A DNA stretch of 64,000 nt, from contig NC_088203.1 in the NCBI RefSeq assembly GCF_037126465.1, positions 103,168,668 to 103,232,667 of the forward strand, written 5' to 3'. This document shows, piece after piece, positions 21,958 to 33,242 of this stretch. A program made the translations under genes and the position numbers. Numbering within the stretch: position 1 is the first letter of the stretch; every line of letters begins with the position of its first letter. The notes under the pieces were generated by a model. The model was not told the origin of the DNA, did not search any database, and saw only the letters and a program-made list of their open reading frames with translations. The stretch is from Ornithodoros turicata. Taxonomy: Eukaryota > Arthropoda > Arachnida > Ixodida > Argasidae.

Positions 21958-22565
21958 CTGTCAGGAAAGAAATGCGCAGGTGAGGACAAATACACTAGAA
22001 GCGCTCGTCTCGTCCACTTCCTTTCTGCGTTTGTCCTGTGTGTCTGTGACGGGGACACGTCCTATATACGGTCTGCCTTGAATATGTCACATGATTTCTA
22101 GTTAAGCGTGGATAAGCGAAACGTTCAGTACTCTAATTTGGGCCGTAAGCCCCGTCAACGTGGAACCACAATGAGGCTTTCGTGCTCGGAATGGTCATCA
22201 GTCCCGCAGACAGACAGACCGATCACGAGAATTCGCCGACCTGTGCACTTTTGACGCCACCTACCTTCCCACTCAGCAGTGGTTGTTCCCTGAAGAGTTC
22301 GAATAGGCACGCATATTCCCTCCTTCGAGGGAAGTCCGCAATACACGGTTCATGGCTATACACATTGCAGCGATGTTTACTTGGCCCGTGCCATGTGTAG
22401 TAGTAGTAATCGTAGAACCTGACCGCTCAGTGTCAAGCCCGAGCCCGTCCGAGGTCATGAGGGTTTCATACAACTGGACGTTTCGCTCAGGACAAATACA
22501 GAAAGGAAGTGGACGAGACAAGCGCTTCTCGTGTATTTGTCCTCGCCTGTGCATTTCTGTGGAGA
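21958..22565. repeat. Inverted repeat pair, ~80-bp arms
   Basis: The arm at 21962-22046 (AAATGCGCAGGTGAGGACAAATACAC...) is nearly complementary to 22484-22563. About 430 bp of unassigned sequence lies between them. It could be a foldback element or two opposed copies of one LINE tail. Confidence 0.6.
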
Positions 22566-22649
22566 AATTTTAGTGGAGACAGAATAAAAGCTATTTTAAG
22601 AACGAGCCTTCAAAACTTCCTAGACACAGTACAGACGTTGCGTAGAAGC

Positions 22650-22757
22650 AATTTATTTATTTATTGTAGTGCTCCAAGGGCCTCGCGGCATTACATGGAT
22701 AAAAGCATCACTGCAATGAAAATGATAACGAAACAGAAAAAAAAAAAAAAAAAAAAA
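22650..22757 (-). repeat. Reversed LINE-type tail and A-run
   Basis: Read on the - strand it ends AATAAATAAATAAATTG after a CATGTAATGCCGCGAGG block, a LINE-style 3' end. The A-run at 22738-22757 lies on the + strand at the opposite side. A similar reversed tail is at 43380-43440. Confidence 0.4.
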
Positions 22758-23683
22758 GAAGAAAAAGAAATCGGCGAAAACTTTCGAGTCTTTGACGAAC
22801 TCCCGTCGAAACAAGCAAACACACTGAAGCGGTTCCGTCAGTATCTTCCACGTGCATCGGTCAATGGGTGCAGGAGTCTCGTCATCGGCGAAGTTTTGAA
22901 GCGGCCAGCCGAAAAAGCTTTTGATCGACGGCTTTGACGGTCAAGTTTCGCAACTCGCGCAGCGGGCCAACTGACACATACACACAAAAAAAGAAAAAAC
23001 GAAAACAAAAAAAGAGAAGGTGTGCATTCCGGCGATGGTTTCTTTCGGTCAAATGACAGCCTTTTCGTGTTCTGAAAGGTGCCCCTGTTTCTATAAAAAA
23101 CAAAACCGGATGAAAGAAGGAAAAGGTGGTTGGGGAATTTTGCACTGTGATTGTAGATAATTGGTGCCGCGTTTATAGTGCTGTTTGCTTCGTTCCTTCT
23201 AAAGGCATGGACGCGGAGTTGTGTTGCCAGATGTGTTCTGTCATTGCCCGCTACAGCCGTCGCGACAGCAACGTCCCAACTTTTTTGATTTTTTTTGTCT
23301 ACGTTGGTATTATATACGTGAATAATGCTGCGTTTGGCTGGAGGGAAGTGTCAGTATCATCATCATTAGTATCAATGGTTGCGTCATCACAAAGAATGCT
23401 GTTGATTGCCACGTTATTAGATTGTTTCAGTATAGCGTAAAGGCTGTACTTTTGTGCGCAACGAAATAACGCTGCGCACGCGCTGAACGCAAAGCCACCT
23501 TTTTACTGAGCTATTTGAGTGCCGCCTATAGTTATTTTTCTTAAGCTGCCATTAGGTTTCAGAAACCGTACGCTAATCTACATCAAGTCGTAAACAAAGC
23601 ACATTTTTTTCGCCGGCGCCAGCTTGATGACAATGGACGCACCGTTCGCGCGTGAACATGTTGCTTATTGTTACGATTCGCAG

Positions 23684-23920
23684 ATTGGGCGTCCTGTTCC
23701 ACCGTCCGCTGCCAGCGAGGCAAGCAGTGTGTGACGGAACGGGAGACGGGCCATCCTCGGTGCGTCACTTGTCCCAGTTCGTGCCGCAGTTGGCCCCAGA
23801 TGGAGCCCCTGTGTGGAGGAGACGGAAACACCTACGCCTCCTGGTGCCACTTGATGCAGGCCGCCTGCAGAACGGGCACCTTCGTCCCACCAGCGCACTC
23901 CGGACCGTGTGCCATAAATA
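23684..23920 (+). CDS. fst: Follistatin exon: FS module 3
   Basis: The third ten-cysteine follistatin module: SCSTVRCQRGKQC, PRCVTCPSSC, PLCGGDGNTYASWC, LMQAAC, SGPC. The acceptor is ACGATTCGCAG and the donor AATA/GTAAGC, both phase 1, with 78 codons between. The RG(K)xC start, CVTCPxxC and the closing HSGPC agree with vertebrate FS3. If the intron were retained, the frame would continue 27 codons to a stop at 23995-23997, giving a short-tailed form; vertebrate FS288/FS315 also differ at this position, but intron retention here is speculation. The next exon must start with two bases of a split codon. Confidence 0.95.
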
Positions 23921-24389
23921 GTAAGCACACTTTGCCGCATCACTCTTGCGCTTTGCGGGAAAGACGCACGCTGCTCCCGCTTGAATATGGGTGGTGAGAT
24001 AAAGTGAAATCAGTAAGAACGGAAGAGACCCAATAGGCAAACACAATTTCGGAACAGTACAGATGGCTAATAAGAAAAATTTAGTTTGAAAAAGGAAATA
24101 TTGCGGATAAACTTTTTGCGCTTGAAAAATGCCTCCCGATCGAGTTACGCTCTAAAATTACTGAGGTTTCGGAAGAGTAAGCGGGAGTAACACCTTTGCT
24201 CGCTCTAATGGTCGCTCCAAGTAGTCATTAGTGTTAAACCTAAATTAACGGTGTCCATGTCTGTGGTGCCATGTTGATTACCATAGTTGTCATCGCGCCT
24301 TAAAATTGCGGATAATAATAATAATTATTATTTTATGGTACTGAATTGGAAGCAAATGATGAAAGCATCGCTTCGTTCTGTGTCCTCAG

Positions 24390-24733
24390 GTGAGAGATTC
24401 TACGGATGCGATGTCGCCAAACAAACAAACAACGAAAACAAACAGTGTGTACGAATTAAAGATCCTCCGTTTTCCATCGACAGCCCTCTGCGGAGTAAGA
24501 GCATATTGGTCATTCCAATTTCCTGGTTCTACATTATGTATGACGCACCAACTTCTCCGGTTCCTAGTGTCCCACATCGGAAGAGGTCAAAACCCTCTGA
24601 GTCCCCTCCCACGTCGCCCCATCTCCGGAGCGACCGCGGCGCCGACCTGCCGCATCCGAGACGTCCGGGATGGGGTCGCACGTACGTCAGCGTCGCCGTA
24701 ACGTCGAGCACGCCTTCGGAAGAGACATCGTGA
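24390..24733 (+). CDS. Alternative follistatin terminal exon (candidate)
   Basis: After the acceptor TTCTGTGTCCTCAG, a phase 1 reading continues from FS3 as SERFYGCDV..., stays open for about 115 codons and stops at TGA (24731-24733). The tail is rich in Pro, Ser, Arg and Thr and ends SSTPSEETS. GC at third positions is low in the first half and high after about 24590. A second acceptor-like site (TTCCGGTTCCTAG, exon from 24557) would also give phase 1 and a 43-residue tail. It competes with 32402-32544; alternative splicing could use both. Nothing here is conserved enough to decide. Confidence 0.3.
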
Positions 24734-26019
24734 CGCCCGCGTCCACGGAGCGCGTAACATATACCTCCGTATCTTATTATGCAATCTCTACGCCCCCTTT
24801 AATGCGTCACATATCACTGTGTGGGGGCTAATTACCCGAGAGGCTTTTCTTTCACGCCGTTTCTGCTGTTGTGATACCAATCTGACGGTTGTTCCGTGAC
24901 CAAATTTGGTCTCGTCGCTTTGCTCTCTCGATGGACGTCGAGGGTGTGTGTGTGTGTGTGTCTTCACCGGCTACTTGTCAGTGATCCTCACCCGAGAGAG
25001 AAGAGATGCTCTACTTGGGAGAAGATTAGATCCTTCAGAGCATATCAATGGAATCGTTACAGCTACCCCAGCAGCAAAGGCGGTGGCCCGGAGGTGCATT
25101 TCCGAGATCTACCCACGAAAAAAAAAAAAAAAAAAAAAACGCTCCTCTGCACTCTCATTTTCACTTTTTTGTGTTGCTTGGATAGGTTTTAACGCTTAAA
25201 GGTCGAGCGTGATTGTTACCGAGAGATATACTTATATACGCATCATGCTTTCAATGGGCCTCAGTTGTAGGTTCATGGATTGGATTGGATATCAGCGAGT
25301 GTGGACAGGATTTTTTTCTTCTTCCTGTTATTTCATAGGCAAACACAAGCATGCCCAAAGCTGGCGTAAAAAATAACGAAATAACGTTGGAAGTTTGGGT
25401 TTGAAATACTTGGATGTGGTAACAGATGAAGGTTGCAATATAGGAAGGATTCAAAAAGCTTCGCTCGTCTATCTGAGTGGAAAGACAGCAAAGCCGTGAA
25501 GATCGTTAAAAGTTTGAGTACGAATCTGTTAGTTTAGAGCTGTAGGGGCGCTATAATCGATCAATTGATACTGAGGGTCGTGATGTTCGTGCACGTGGTC
25601 AGCCAGTGCCTAATTTTATCAGCTGAGAATATGTTTTAACTCAAGCTCAGCACAGGATGATTGCTGTACACGTTGTGTCCTACGGGAGAGTATATATATT
25701 GTGAGGCAGAATCATCGCCATGATCATCACTGCATCTTAGCGCGAGTTGCAACCACCCGCATTCATTCTTCCTGCCCTCATTAAACGGCTCTTCTCTCGC
25801 CTTTTCGCTATCCCACAATATATATATAACTTGTGCATCATCATTACTTATTTGTTGTTGTTTGTGCCAATATTCTGGCGTCAATCCACCACCTCAGAAT
25901 CGGTTAGCCATGGAGGCGTCAATAATTGAACTGCCGTAATTGGTAAAGGTAGGCTGTAGGGAGATTGCCAATTAACCCAGGCAGTTGCTATGCGTGCGTC
26001 CCCAGCTCTTTCATTGGCA

Positions 26020-26330
26020 CCAGCTCTCGCGTGGCGTAGTGGTTAGCATGATCGCTTTCCACGCCGCGACTGGGAGGTGAGGTGGGTTCAAATCCCCATA
26101 CCGGCTGTGCTGCTTGAGATTTTTCCTGGCTTTTCCGGTAGACTTTCCAGACGGATGTCGGCATAGTTATCCCTGAAGTCTGCCCAGGACACATACTAAC
26201 CCCCCTCCCCCCCTGTCCCCCCCTCCTTCCTGCTGTCCTCTCTCCATCTGTCATAGCCACAGTTGACTGGCATTGTAGTAGCAGTGCGCACGATTTTATG
26301 GTGAGCATCTTCTTTCGCCGTTTACAGCCC
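26020..26330 (+). mobile_element. tRNA-derived SINE (copy 3, with head)
   Basis: The 5' part carries an A box (GTGGCGTAGTGGTTAGCATG) and a B box (GGTTCAAATCC near 26087), the internal RNA polymerase III promoter of a tRNA. A non-tRNA body follows: GAGATTTTTCCTGGCTTTTCC, CTGAAGTCTGCCCAGGACAC, a long C-rich stretch, CTGTCCTCTCTCCATCTGTC and ATAGCCACAGTTG. Two other body copies lie at 384-530 and 12490-12850. The acceptor stem does not pair properly, so this is not a working tRNA gene. Confidence 0.8.
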
Positions 26331-26439
26331 ATCACTCATACATTACAGCTAAACGGAAAGAACATGTGTTACGCATGATTCTGTTTTCGTTGAGTCACTG
26401 TGCCACTGCGAAACCGAAGATGGGAACGAAAGCATAGAT

Positions 26440-26615
26440 AGTGAGAACCAAATCTATCTGTCGACAGTAAATGAAAACAAAATTACAGTACTATAGATAG
26501 CCAATTATCGTAAAACTATCTATACTTTTTCAACACTATCGATAGTCAACAATCGATAGTTTTTACACTATCGATAGTACTATCATAGTCGGTTGTCGAT
26601 AGTTTCCCCGGATTA
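26440..26615. repeat. CTATCGATAG-rich repeat
   Basis: Many copies of ACTATCGATAG and its variants in both orientations lie within 175 bp. Clustered short motifs of this kind are typical of subterminal regions of DNA transposons. The TATCG-rich segment at 55829-55965 may be a relative. Ends and target duplication were not found. Confidence 0.5.
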
Positions 26616-27035
26616 GCAAAACGTTAAAATGTTGACGTTTGGCTCCTCATTTGGGACTCGTTGATGGAAAGCATTGTGTAAAAACGATACAATAAACGGT
26701 GATGTCAAATCAAAGGTCAACAATGTGATGCCACTCGAAAGGAATAGCGAGCCTTGGCTTATCGTATCCTCGGAACCGCTATCGTGAACTCATTCGGATC
26801 TGTACTCCCTATTGTCCACCCTGGCCAAACTATATCTGAACCTGTCAAATATCCCGGGCGCCTATCTCCGTCTGACCCCTCCATCGGACGACCCGGTATT
26901 GTGACAAAAACAGTTGGCGCTGATGGGCACAGTCACATCTAAATAAGTCGCTGACATCGTCATTTCTGCTATATGGCTTTCCGTCTTATCGTCTTTTATC
27001 TAAGTAGACCGCAAAGCTCACGACTATGATACGAG

Positions 27036-27453
27036 CACGACCTACTAGATTATAGCGACCATGTCATAATCTGCAACCCATATGAGGAGCCCGTCCGCAC
27101 GATCCGCTAGAGGCGCTTCTCATCGGCCCGCGAGACGTACATCGTGATTGGGCAACGGAAATTTGAATTTTGAATGCGCCGAAGGAAGCGAACGCAGGAC
27201 TACCGTAGCAGACGACAGCAACAGCTCCTATGAAAACGCGTAGAATGATGATGATAATCAACTTTAGAAAGAAGCATCTCTCGTGCGACATCCATCGCTT
27301 GTACAAACATACTAAGGTAAGCTAAAGTACAAAGTACTGTAGAAATTGAGGAAGCAATAACCGGGCCGACGAGTAGCGCCACCGCTACAGTCTCCAAATG
27401 TGGCGCTGGGAAGGGGTCCACATGACATGTTCGCTATAATCTAGTAGGTCGTG
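27036..27453 (+). mobile_element. 418-bp TIR element (copy 1)
   Basis: It starts CACGACCTACTAGATTATAG and ends TATAATCTAGTAGGTCGTG. The bases outside are GATACGAG on the left and GAGACGAG on the right, matching at seven of eight positions, which fits an 8-bp target duplication. A copy of the same length in the opposite orientation is at 35259-35676. It has no transposase. Confidence 0.85.
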
Positions 27454-27906
27454 GAGACGAGTATCCCGTGATATTCGTATCGTATCAATCACCTCATGAT
27501 AATTGATAATTTTCGAGTTCCGCAAGCCACTATCCGCACTATACTATACCTGAATCGTTTGCATAACCTCCTCCCCGTCCTCCTGCTACTTACGTGGCCA
27601 CCGACAGGTAAAAGAGCGGCTGGCCTAGTGCCTGGAGGCGTCTCCTCCGGTCGCACAAGGACGCTGTTTTGCATGTCTGCGACCGATGCCCCGTTGTTGT
27701 TGTCGTCGTCGTCGTCGTCCTCATCGTCCCCGTCCGAGGTCGCACGCTGTCTGGTTCGTTGGACGACGACGCGCTTGCCTCGTGACTTACGGTGTCGTAA
27801 AAGGCCAAGGCGGGGATTGCGGCCAAATCTATACAACAGCCCTACGCTCTGTTGCCAACTTCTCCGCGCAATCGACCTGCTTGCTGGATATCTATCTTAT
27901 ACAGTA

Positions 27907-28082
27907 CAGTCAAACTCCTTTACAACGAAACTCAGGGGACAGCAAAAAAAAATTGCAGTAAAGGTATTTTCGTTAAAAAGGATGTCCATTATTGGACCTA
28001 TAGGGCTCCAGCGGGACCGCAAAAAAATTTGCTGTAGTGGTATTTTCGTTAAAAAGGTGTTCGCTATAAAGGAGTTTGACTG
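27907..28082. mobile_element. Tc1/mariner-type MITE, 176 bp, TA target
   Basis: It begins CAGTCAAACTCCTTTACAAC and ends TATAAAGGAGTTTGACTG, with TA on both sides. Two internal copies of GGTATTTTCGTTAAAAAGG suggest an internal duplication. The terminal sequence resembles pogo-like elements but differs from the 21091 family. Confidence 0.85.
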
Positions 28083-28934
28083 TATTCGCATTTTCCCGCT
28101 GCTTCCGTTTCCCTTTCTGGGCGTTCTTTTATAGTGATTATAATTCCCGCCGCACTACGCCACAGCCTTCGGCTCCTGGAGCGGAGAGTATCCCTACACC
28201 ACCATTATCATCATCATCAACATCATGATTCTGTTTGTTTTTAATAAATGTAATACTAGTTACGCATAATACATCAGACTGGAGTACACTCGTCCCTTGA
28301 CTGTAGTCCACGTAAAAAAAAAAAAAAAAACTCGTATGACGTCAACAGCGACAACACAGAACGTGCAGCATATTCTATGAAGAGGAAATGTGCGTCTGCC
28401 TATATGTAGGTGTAGATTAAATTGAATATCCATGCACAGCATGCCGTCTCGTAGCGTTCACATTGTGCAACATTGCGTTTATATTAAGCATGCTGCAGTG
28501 TACTGCCGATTATGCGCTACGTCAGGTCGATGTCAAACAGAAGGCGTGTAGCTTCCCCCCCTGGCCGCGGGCTACAATGCGGCCACTAATCAGACACTTA
28601 ACAACCACCGATTACAACCGTATTCATCGCAGACCTCGCAGGCACGATGCACTAAATATATTCATAACCCTCAGACGAGATTATATGCAGAAGGACGACT
28701 ATAATGCCGAGTGCTTCTGCGAGTGCCACAGCTGTTCTGCTACACTACGTAACAACGTGAAAACGAAGAGAGGACGCCAGGATGAAGTCCCTCATGATCG
28801 ATGGCGACTAAATATGGAAAGGCTTGTGCCTTAAAAGAATTGCGCCTTGAGCGGTTCGTAGGCGCTTTTTGTCGTCTCATGGATGGCGTATTTTCTTTGT
28901 CTGTCTGGATTGCTCTTCCTTATTACCGCTGGTG

Positions 28935-29390
28935 GGGGTAACTCGCTTCTGTAACTAGCTTTCTTCTTCGGTAACTTTTTGGCGTAACTCGTCACCTTTG
29001 AATTCCAGTAACTCCTTGAGGAACTCGCTCCTTTTTTTAGGTAACATGCTTTAGTTCCAAGTTCCTTTTGTTCAATTCTGGTGCGCATTTAACGCGAGCT
29101 GCGTCCGCGCTCTCCAATGGTACTGAAGATCGGTATAATTTCCAACTGTCAAAACGTCTTGCACCACCCATTGTGACATCAAGGTCTGAATTAATTCTAC
29201 AGAGTTCAGGAGTGCATGTCGCGTATTAAGTAACTCGAGTGTAACTCGTTACTTTTAGAAAGTAACTTGGGGACTTGAAGTTTATTTTCATAACGCGTAA
29301 CATTCGTCAGGAACTTCGTTACATTTTTTACGCACTTTTTTTTAACTTGTGACGAGTTCCATCTGTCGAGTAACTTCCTCATTTCTGGTT
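28935..29390. repeat. GTAACTCG-rich repeat, hAT-like
   Basis: Clusters of GTAACTCG, GTAACTTTTTGG and AACTCGTTAC motifs lie at both ends of ~450 bp, similar in style to the MITE at 20021-20573. The ends may be CCGCTGGTGGGGGTAACTCG and the complement of GAGTAACTTCCTCATTTCTGG, but no target duplication could be confirmed. Confidence 0.45.
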
Positions 29391-30810
29391 ATTTTATTTT
29401 ATTTATTTTGTTTCTGGTTGTTATTATAGACGTGTGTTTTTTTCGTTAGTGTATCACGACGCGCCGTTTTTCGTGTAACACAAATGAGGAAGGTTCTGTA
29501 AAAGCCCCAGTGGAGTCGATAGTTTTCTCCGTTTAGTCGAGCGTTATACACATACAGTCCCAAGGGTAGCCTGTCTGTAGAACTGACTTCCGCCGCTTCT
29601 TTGCTGGCACACCGTCGAACAACTGGCTTGTGTGAGTACATCGGAGAGTGAGACACGTTTTGATCTACCTCACTCAAGTCGAGAAATGACTTATCTTTCC
29701 CGTAACACCCGAAACACTTCCATACCAGCAGCCAGGTCTGCGCACCAGGGTAGAAAGTACACACAAGTCCTCTTTGAATCCGTGGAGTATTCACAGAATC
29801 ATACTGTTCGCTTTTCTGTTTGCCTCGTTATAGCTTCTTGCGCAGCCATAAGTCTGGAATGAATTTCATTCGCGTCGCTCTCCGCGTCGCAACAGTCCCT
29901 TGGCAGGGAGCTGCGGACAAAGCACGTGCCATACCGGACACAGCAAGTCCAAACCGCGCCCACAGTGTTGGCCATTGCCGGTGACCTTCCCGTTTCTTGG
30001 AATGGCCTGTCTGGATGCACACAAGGTGTCCTGGCCAATTGCTGTGACTGATTGATGGTTTGGAAGCGAAGCAATGAATGGTTTCCTGGTCTCAGACGTC
30101 CACGTTTTCGCTTCTCGGAAGTCTTTCGAACTGCATGAGCAGTGGCAATCGCTTGGGGCAACACACATCTGTCCCGCCATTCAGCCTTTTTTTTTTTTTT
30201 TTTCCGAGCAAGCGACATTGCGCACAACACGTCAACCCCGCTTGCAGGTGTTCGAAGATTTCGTTTGGTCGGCTTTCTTTTCCTGTCTATAGCCTTTGTG
30301 CAGCAATTCCCGTCACTTTTACACGCCCCCGGGCACGAATAATTGCTGCAGGAATAATGGTGACGTTATCTTATTATAATAATATAATGTTAATATATTA
30401 TTACTACACCGACTGTAGAATAAACCGTGTGCGCTCGGTTTTGTCGGTTACCTTACATGAGCGAAAGTCAGTGGAAAGACGCGAGTCGAAGAGGAAGAAG
30501 TGGATGAAACAACGCTGGTAAACTATTGGATTGGAATTGGATTGGAAAAGAAAGAAAAATATGGAGAGGTTAGTCCCGACCCAGTCAGAACTGGCTACTC
30601 CAAAACGCGTTTGTTGGTAAACAAAAAGAAAGAAAAAGGTCAGCTACGAAAAATAGGACAAACAAACAAACAACCAAGCAGGATAAAGCATAAAGGAAGA
30701 CGGGGGAAAGGAAAGGGGGAGACGTTCGACGCCGAGAATCACTCACTGCACAATGTCAGATATAGTGCGAACACAATGTCACAATGTATATTAGTATTAC
30801 CTGGTATTAG

Positions 30811-30842
30811 TATACCTAATTATATTACTATAATTAGGTATA
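30811..30842. repeat. Short perfect inverted repeat
   Basis: The 14-bp arm TATACCTAATTATA and its exact complement are separated by TTAC. AT-rich, no associated motif. Confidence 0.6.
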
Positions 30843-30897
30843 TTATCTCAAAATACCTACACCTGCCAAAGTTATTATCTCGTCGTTATTTTGGAAC

Positions 30898-31288
30898 CAG
30901 GGCCGGCGATGGGGGGGGGGGGGGGGGGCGAGGAAGGCGAGACGCCTTAGGCCCCGCGCACGAAGCCCTCAACCAGGGATTACGTTTTTTTTTTTATATA
31001 TCATGTATGCACTTAATCGCACGCGCGATCGTCGACTAAAACAGACATGAGAGAAGAATGTGTTATATGTGCCATTGCGTCATGTGATGAGAAAAAGTCC
31101 CACTTTGCCAACCCTGCAAGCTATACCGAGGATTTCGCACCCTTCTCTCCCACTGCCATTTCCCGTACTGCTAAAATCTCCCACTGCGAAAATCTTATCA
31201 TTTCTTATCTTTTCATTACTGTTGGTGTGAAACAGGCCCCGCGATGTGCCTTTGCCTCAGGCCCCGCACACCGCTAGCACCGGCCCTG
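30898..31288. mobile_element. hAT-like MITE, 391 bp, with 8-bp TSD
   Basis: The element starts CAGGGCCGGCG and ends CACCGGCCCTG. It is flanked on both sides by TTTGGAAC (30890-30897 and 31289-31296). A G-run follows the left end. An AGGCCCCGC-type motif occurs near both ends. It carries no transposase ORF. Confidence 0.9.
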
Positions 31289-31454
31289 TTTGGAACGAAT
31301 CGTGACCGATCGTAACTGAATGTTTTGAGGACGAAGCTTTCTTGGGTTTCTGCAAAGCCTGCAAGTTATGACTGTGGAACATTAAATGTGAGCAACGCAC
31401 AAAGTTCAGACGCAAGTAGAGTGAGACAAATGTAAGTCCCCTAGCGCCCATGGA

Positions 31455-31660
31455 CGGGAGGACCTCGATATTCCCGCTTGCAAAATCCCCGATCTCGAAA
31501 TTCACGTTCTCAAAACAAAAGAAAATCAACGAGAACGCTCGATTGCTTCGTAAGATGATGTGCGGTGTTTAAAAACACGACATCGCTATTTAACCAATCA
31601 AATTCACGGGATTTCGATGACTGTCCAAGTCGTTTTAGCGAACGAAAGCCACATTTCGTC
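31455..31660 (-). repeat. Dispersed repeat, copy 2 (pair at 2597-2795)
   Basis: The reverse complement matches 2597-2795 over about 200 bp, through GGAGGACCTCGATATTCC, AAATTCACGTTCTC and CGATTGCTTCGTAAGATGATG. The family is unidentified. Confidence 0.6.
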
Positions 31661-31879
31661 GAAAATGGAGGCCGCGAGGACCACCTGCCTTGTGTGCTAA
31701 CGACAACACCACGTAGGGATGCATTGGCCGTTAAAGTAAAGTTAATCGTTAAGGTAAATTCCTTGCAGCTTCACGTTTACTTTAATTTCTTACAGCTACT
31801 AAACATAACACCGTACTATCTCACCGGTGCTGAATTACTCTTAACTTAGGACTACTGGATTTACTCGAGCACGATTATT

Positions 31880-32045
31880 GGGCATATTTAATTTACCCAT
31901 TACTAAAACAAATTCTGGAAAGCTGTCGTTTCTTTTTCGTAGCGTTTCGGACTGGAATCTTTTACCACCAGAGTTAAAAAAAACTGTGTGCTTTTACCCT
32001 TGTTCAAAACAACAATTAAGCATTTTCTTTTATACACATAATTCC
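31880..32045 (+). pseudogene. LINE ORF2 C-terminal fragment (CR1/L2/Jockey-like)
   Basis: The frame reads NLPITKTNSGKLSFLFRSVSDWNLLPPELKKTV, then SKQQLSIFF. This is the conserved end of CR1, L2 and Jockey-type reverse transcriptase ORFs (a TNYGK-SFSFRG-WN-LP-ELR pattern, followed by FK..LK.FL). The rest of ORF2 is missing, so this is a 5' truncated copy. AT-rich 3' untranslated sequence follows to about 32300. Confidence 0.75.
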
Positions 32046-32401
32046 ACTGTTGTGGTACTCATTTGTTTGTACCATTGTAGTGCTATCTTAATTTGTACTA
32101 CTGTATTACTATCAGTTGTGTTTGTCTAGTAGTTGCAGTACTCAATTTTTGGTAATCATGGTATACTTTTTTTTTCTTGCTCACTTGAATTTGCGTAACA
32201 ATATTTTGTGTTGTTATCAAGGATGATCCTTCAAAAGGGATTATATTCCTCTGGGTCCTCCGTCTCATATGTATATTGATGTTCATTATCTTCATCTCAA
32301 AATAAACTTCAACTTCGTTAAAACGGGGAACGTTAATTCTTTTGAGCGTTTCTCACACCACACTTAACCTTCTGTCCCTTTCAATTTCTTTCAATCAACA
32401 G

Positions 32402-32544
32402 ATGGTTCGAGTGCGGAATTCCAACCCCAGGAGCATCTGAACATTATTCCAGTAGCCAACTACGACACGGGAAAGTTACTCGCTGTCCACGCCGCAACGC
32501 TGACGTCATCGGGCACGTCGACGGCGACGACGACGACGTCGTAA
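32402..32544 (+). CDS. fst: Follistatin terminal exon (candidate)
   Basis: A strong polypyrimidine acceptor (CTTTCAATCAACAG) precedes a phase 1 reading NGSSAEFQPQEHLNI, ending in a Ser/Thr-rich run before TAA (32542-32544). GC at third positions is high, as in the FS exons. Joined to FS3 it would give a 47-residue tail; vertebrate FS315 has a short tail here, though acidic rather than Thr-rich. It lies 8.5 kb beyond FS3, and 24390-24733 is an alternative. No polyadenylation signal was convincingly placed. Confidence 0.45.
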
Positions 32545-33240
32545 GGAGTGGACGAAACCGCCACGAAGCCTCCACACCCGCCAGGGCGGCGCTACTGTCA
32601 AATGTGAACGGAAACCAGCGCCCTCCCACACTTTGAAAGCAACAACGACAACATTCCTGGTGCGGAAGTGACTGCTCGATATAGAGCAATCTCGTAGGTT
32701 AACGAATAGAAGAAATGGAAATACGTGTATAGCGAAATATGTACCGTTTTGCGCCCGACGTGCGGCGGATACCGATGCTGTCGTTGTGTAAGGACTTTGT
32801 GAGTTTACAAATACGCTAATGAGACGTTGCACTCGTTTTTCTTTACTGGTGCGTAAAAATAGTGACGTCTGTAACGAGAATTCCAAAATTTGATTTACTA
32901 GAATTAAGGTATATGCACTGTGCCCGATTTGTCAATTTGTTCGATTCAAAATGAAATTCGTCTTCACAAATTGAAGGGTTGTGAATTCGCGCTGTTGAGG
33001 GGGATGTTTGTGATCCCTTTCAGCAACTGTGGAAGCTTGTCTTGTATAAGAGCAAGTCTGGTATCCATGTTTCTAACAACAAAGCGAAGAAAAAAAAATT
33101 TTTTTTTCTCTCCAACGAATCTGCCTAACACACAACGGCATTTTCTGCGGCACATTATCCAAGAATTTCCCGCCGCATGTCGGGTGCCGTCCCTGGCTCC
33201 CCCAAACGCACTTGAACGGAAGCGACTCGAACTTGCTCCG
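32545..33240. other. Possible follistatin 3' UTR and flank
   Basis: Sequence after the candidate stop codon has no recognisable domain. ORFs on the - strand are set by the (GAC)n-like stretch of the terminal exon. No canonical AATAAA with a downstream element is evident. Confidence 0.3.
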
Positions 33241-33242
33241 CG

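Larger units (their letters stand above)
21028..23683 (+). other. Follistatin intron, 2.7 kb
   Basis: It holds a pogo-like MITE (21091-21262), a TIR element with CRE motifs in its ends (21399-21880), an inverted repeat pair (21958-22565) and a reversed LINE-type tail with an A-run (22650-22757). No further exon seen. Confidence 0.7.
23921..32401 (+). other. Follistatin intron, up to 8.5 kb
   Basis: If 32402-32544 is the last exon, this whole stretch is intron. It contains the alternative terminal exon candidate (24390-24733), a GT run (24943-24962), an A-run (25117-25139), a SINE (26020-26330), a CTATCGATAG-rich repeat (26440-26615), two TIR elements (27036-27453, 27907-28082), a GTAACTCG-rich repeat (28935-29390), a hAT-like MITE (30898-31288) and a LINE fragment (31880-32040). 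Several frames at 27.5-30.5 kb are open for 100-210 codons but show no domain. Confidence 0.5.

Noticed and set aside
26023..26100. A functional tRNA gene
   Set aside because: A and B boxes are present, but the acceptor stem does not pair and a SINE body follows.
27496..28134. A 212-codon open frame on the + strand
   Set aside because: Its second half runs through the TA-flanked MITE at 27907-28082, and the first half has a GTCGTC/GACGAC run and no domain.
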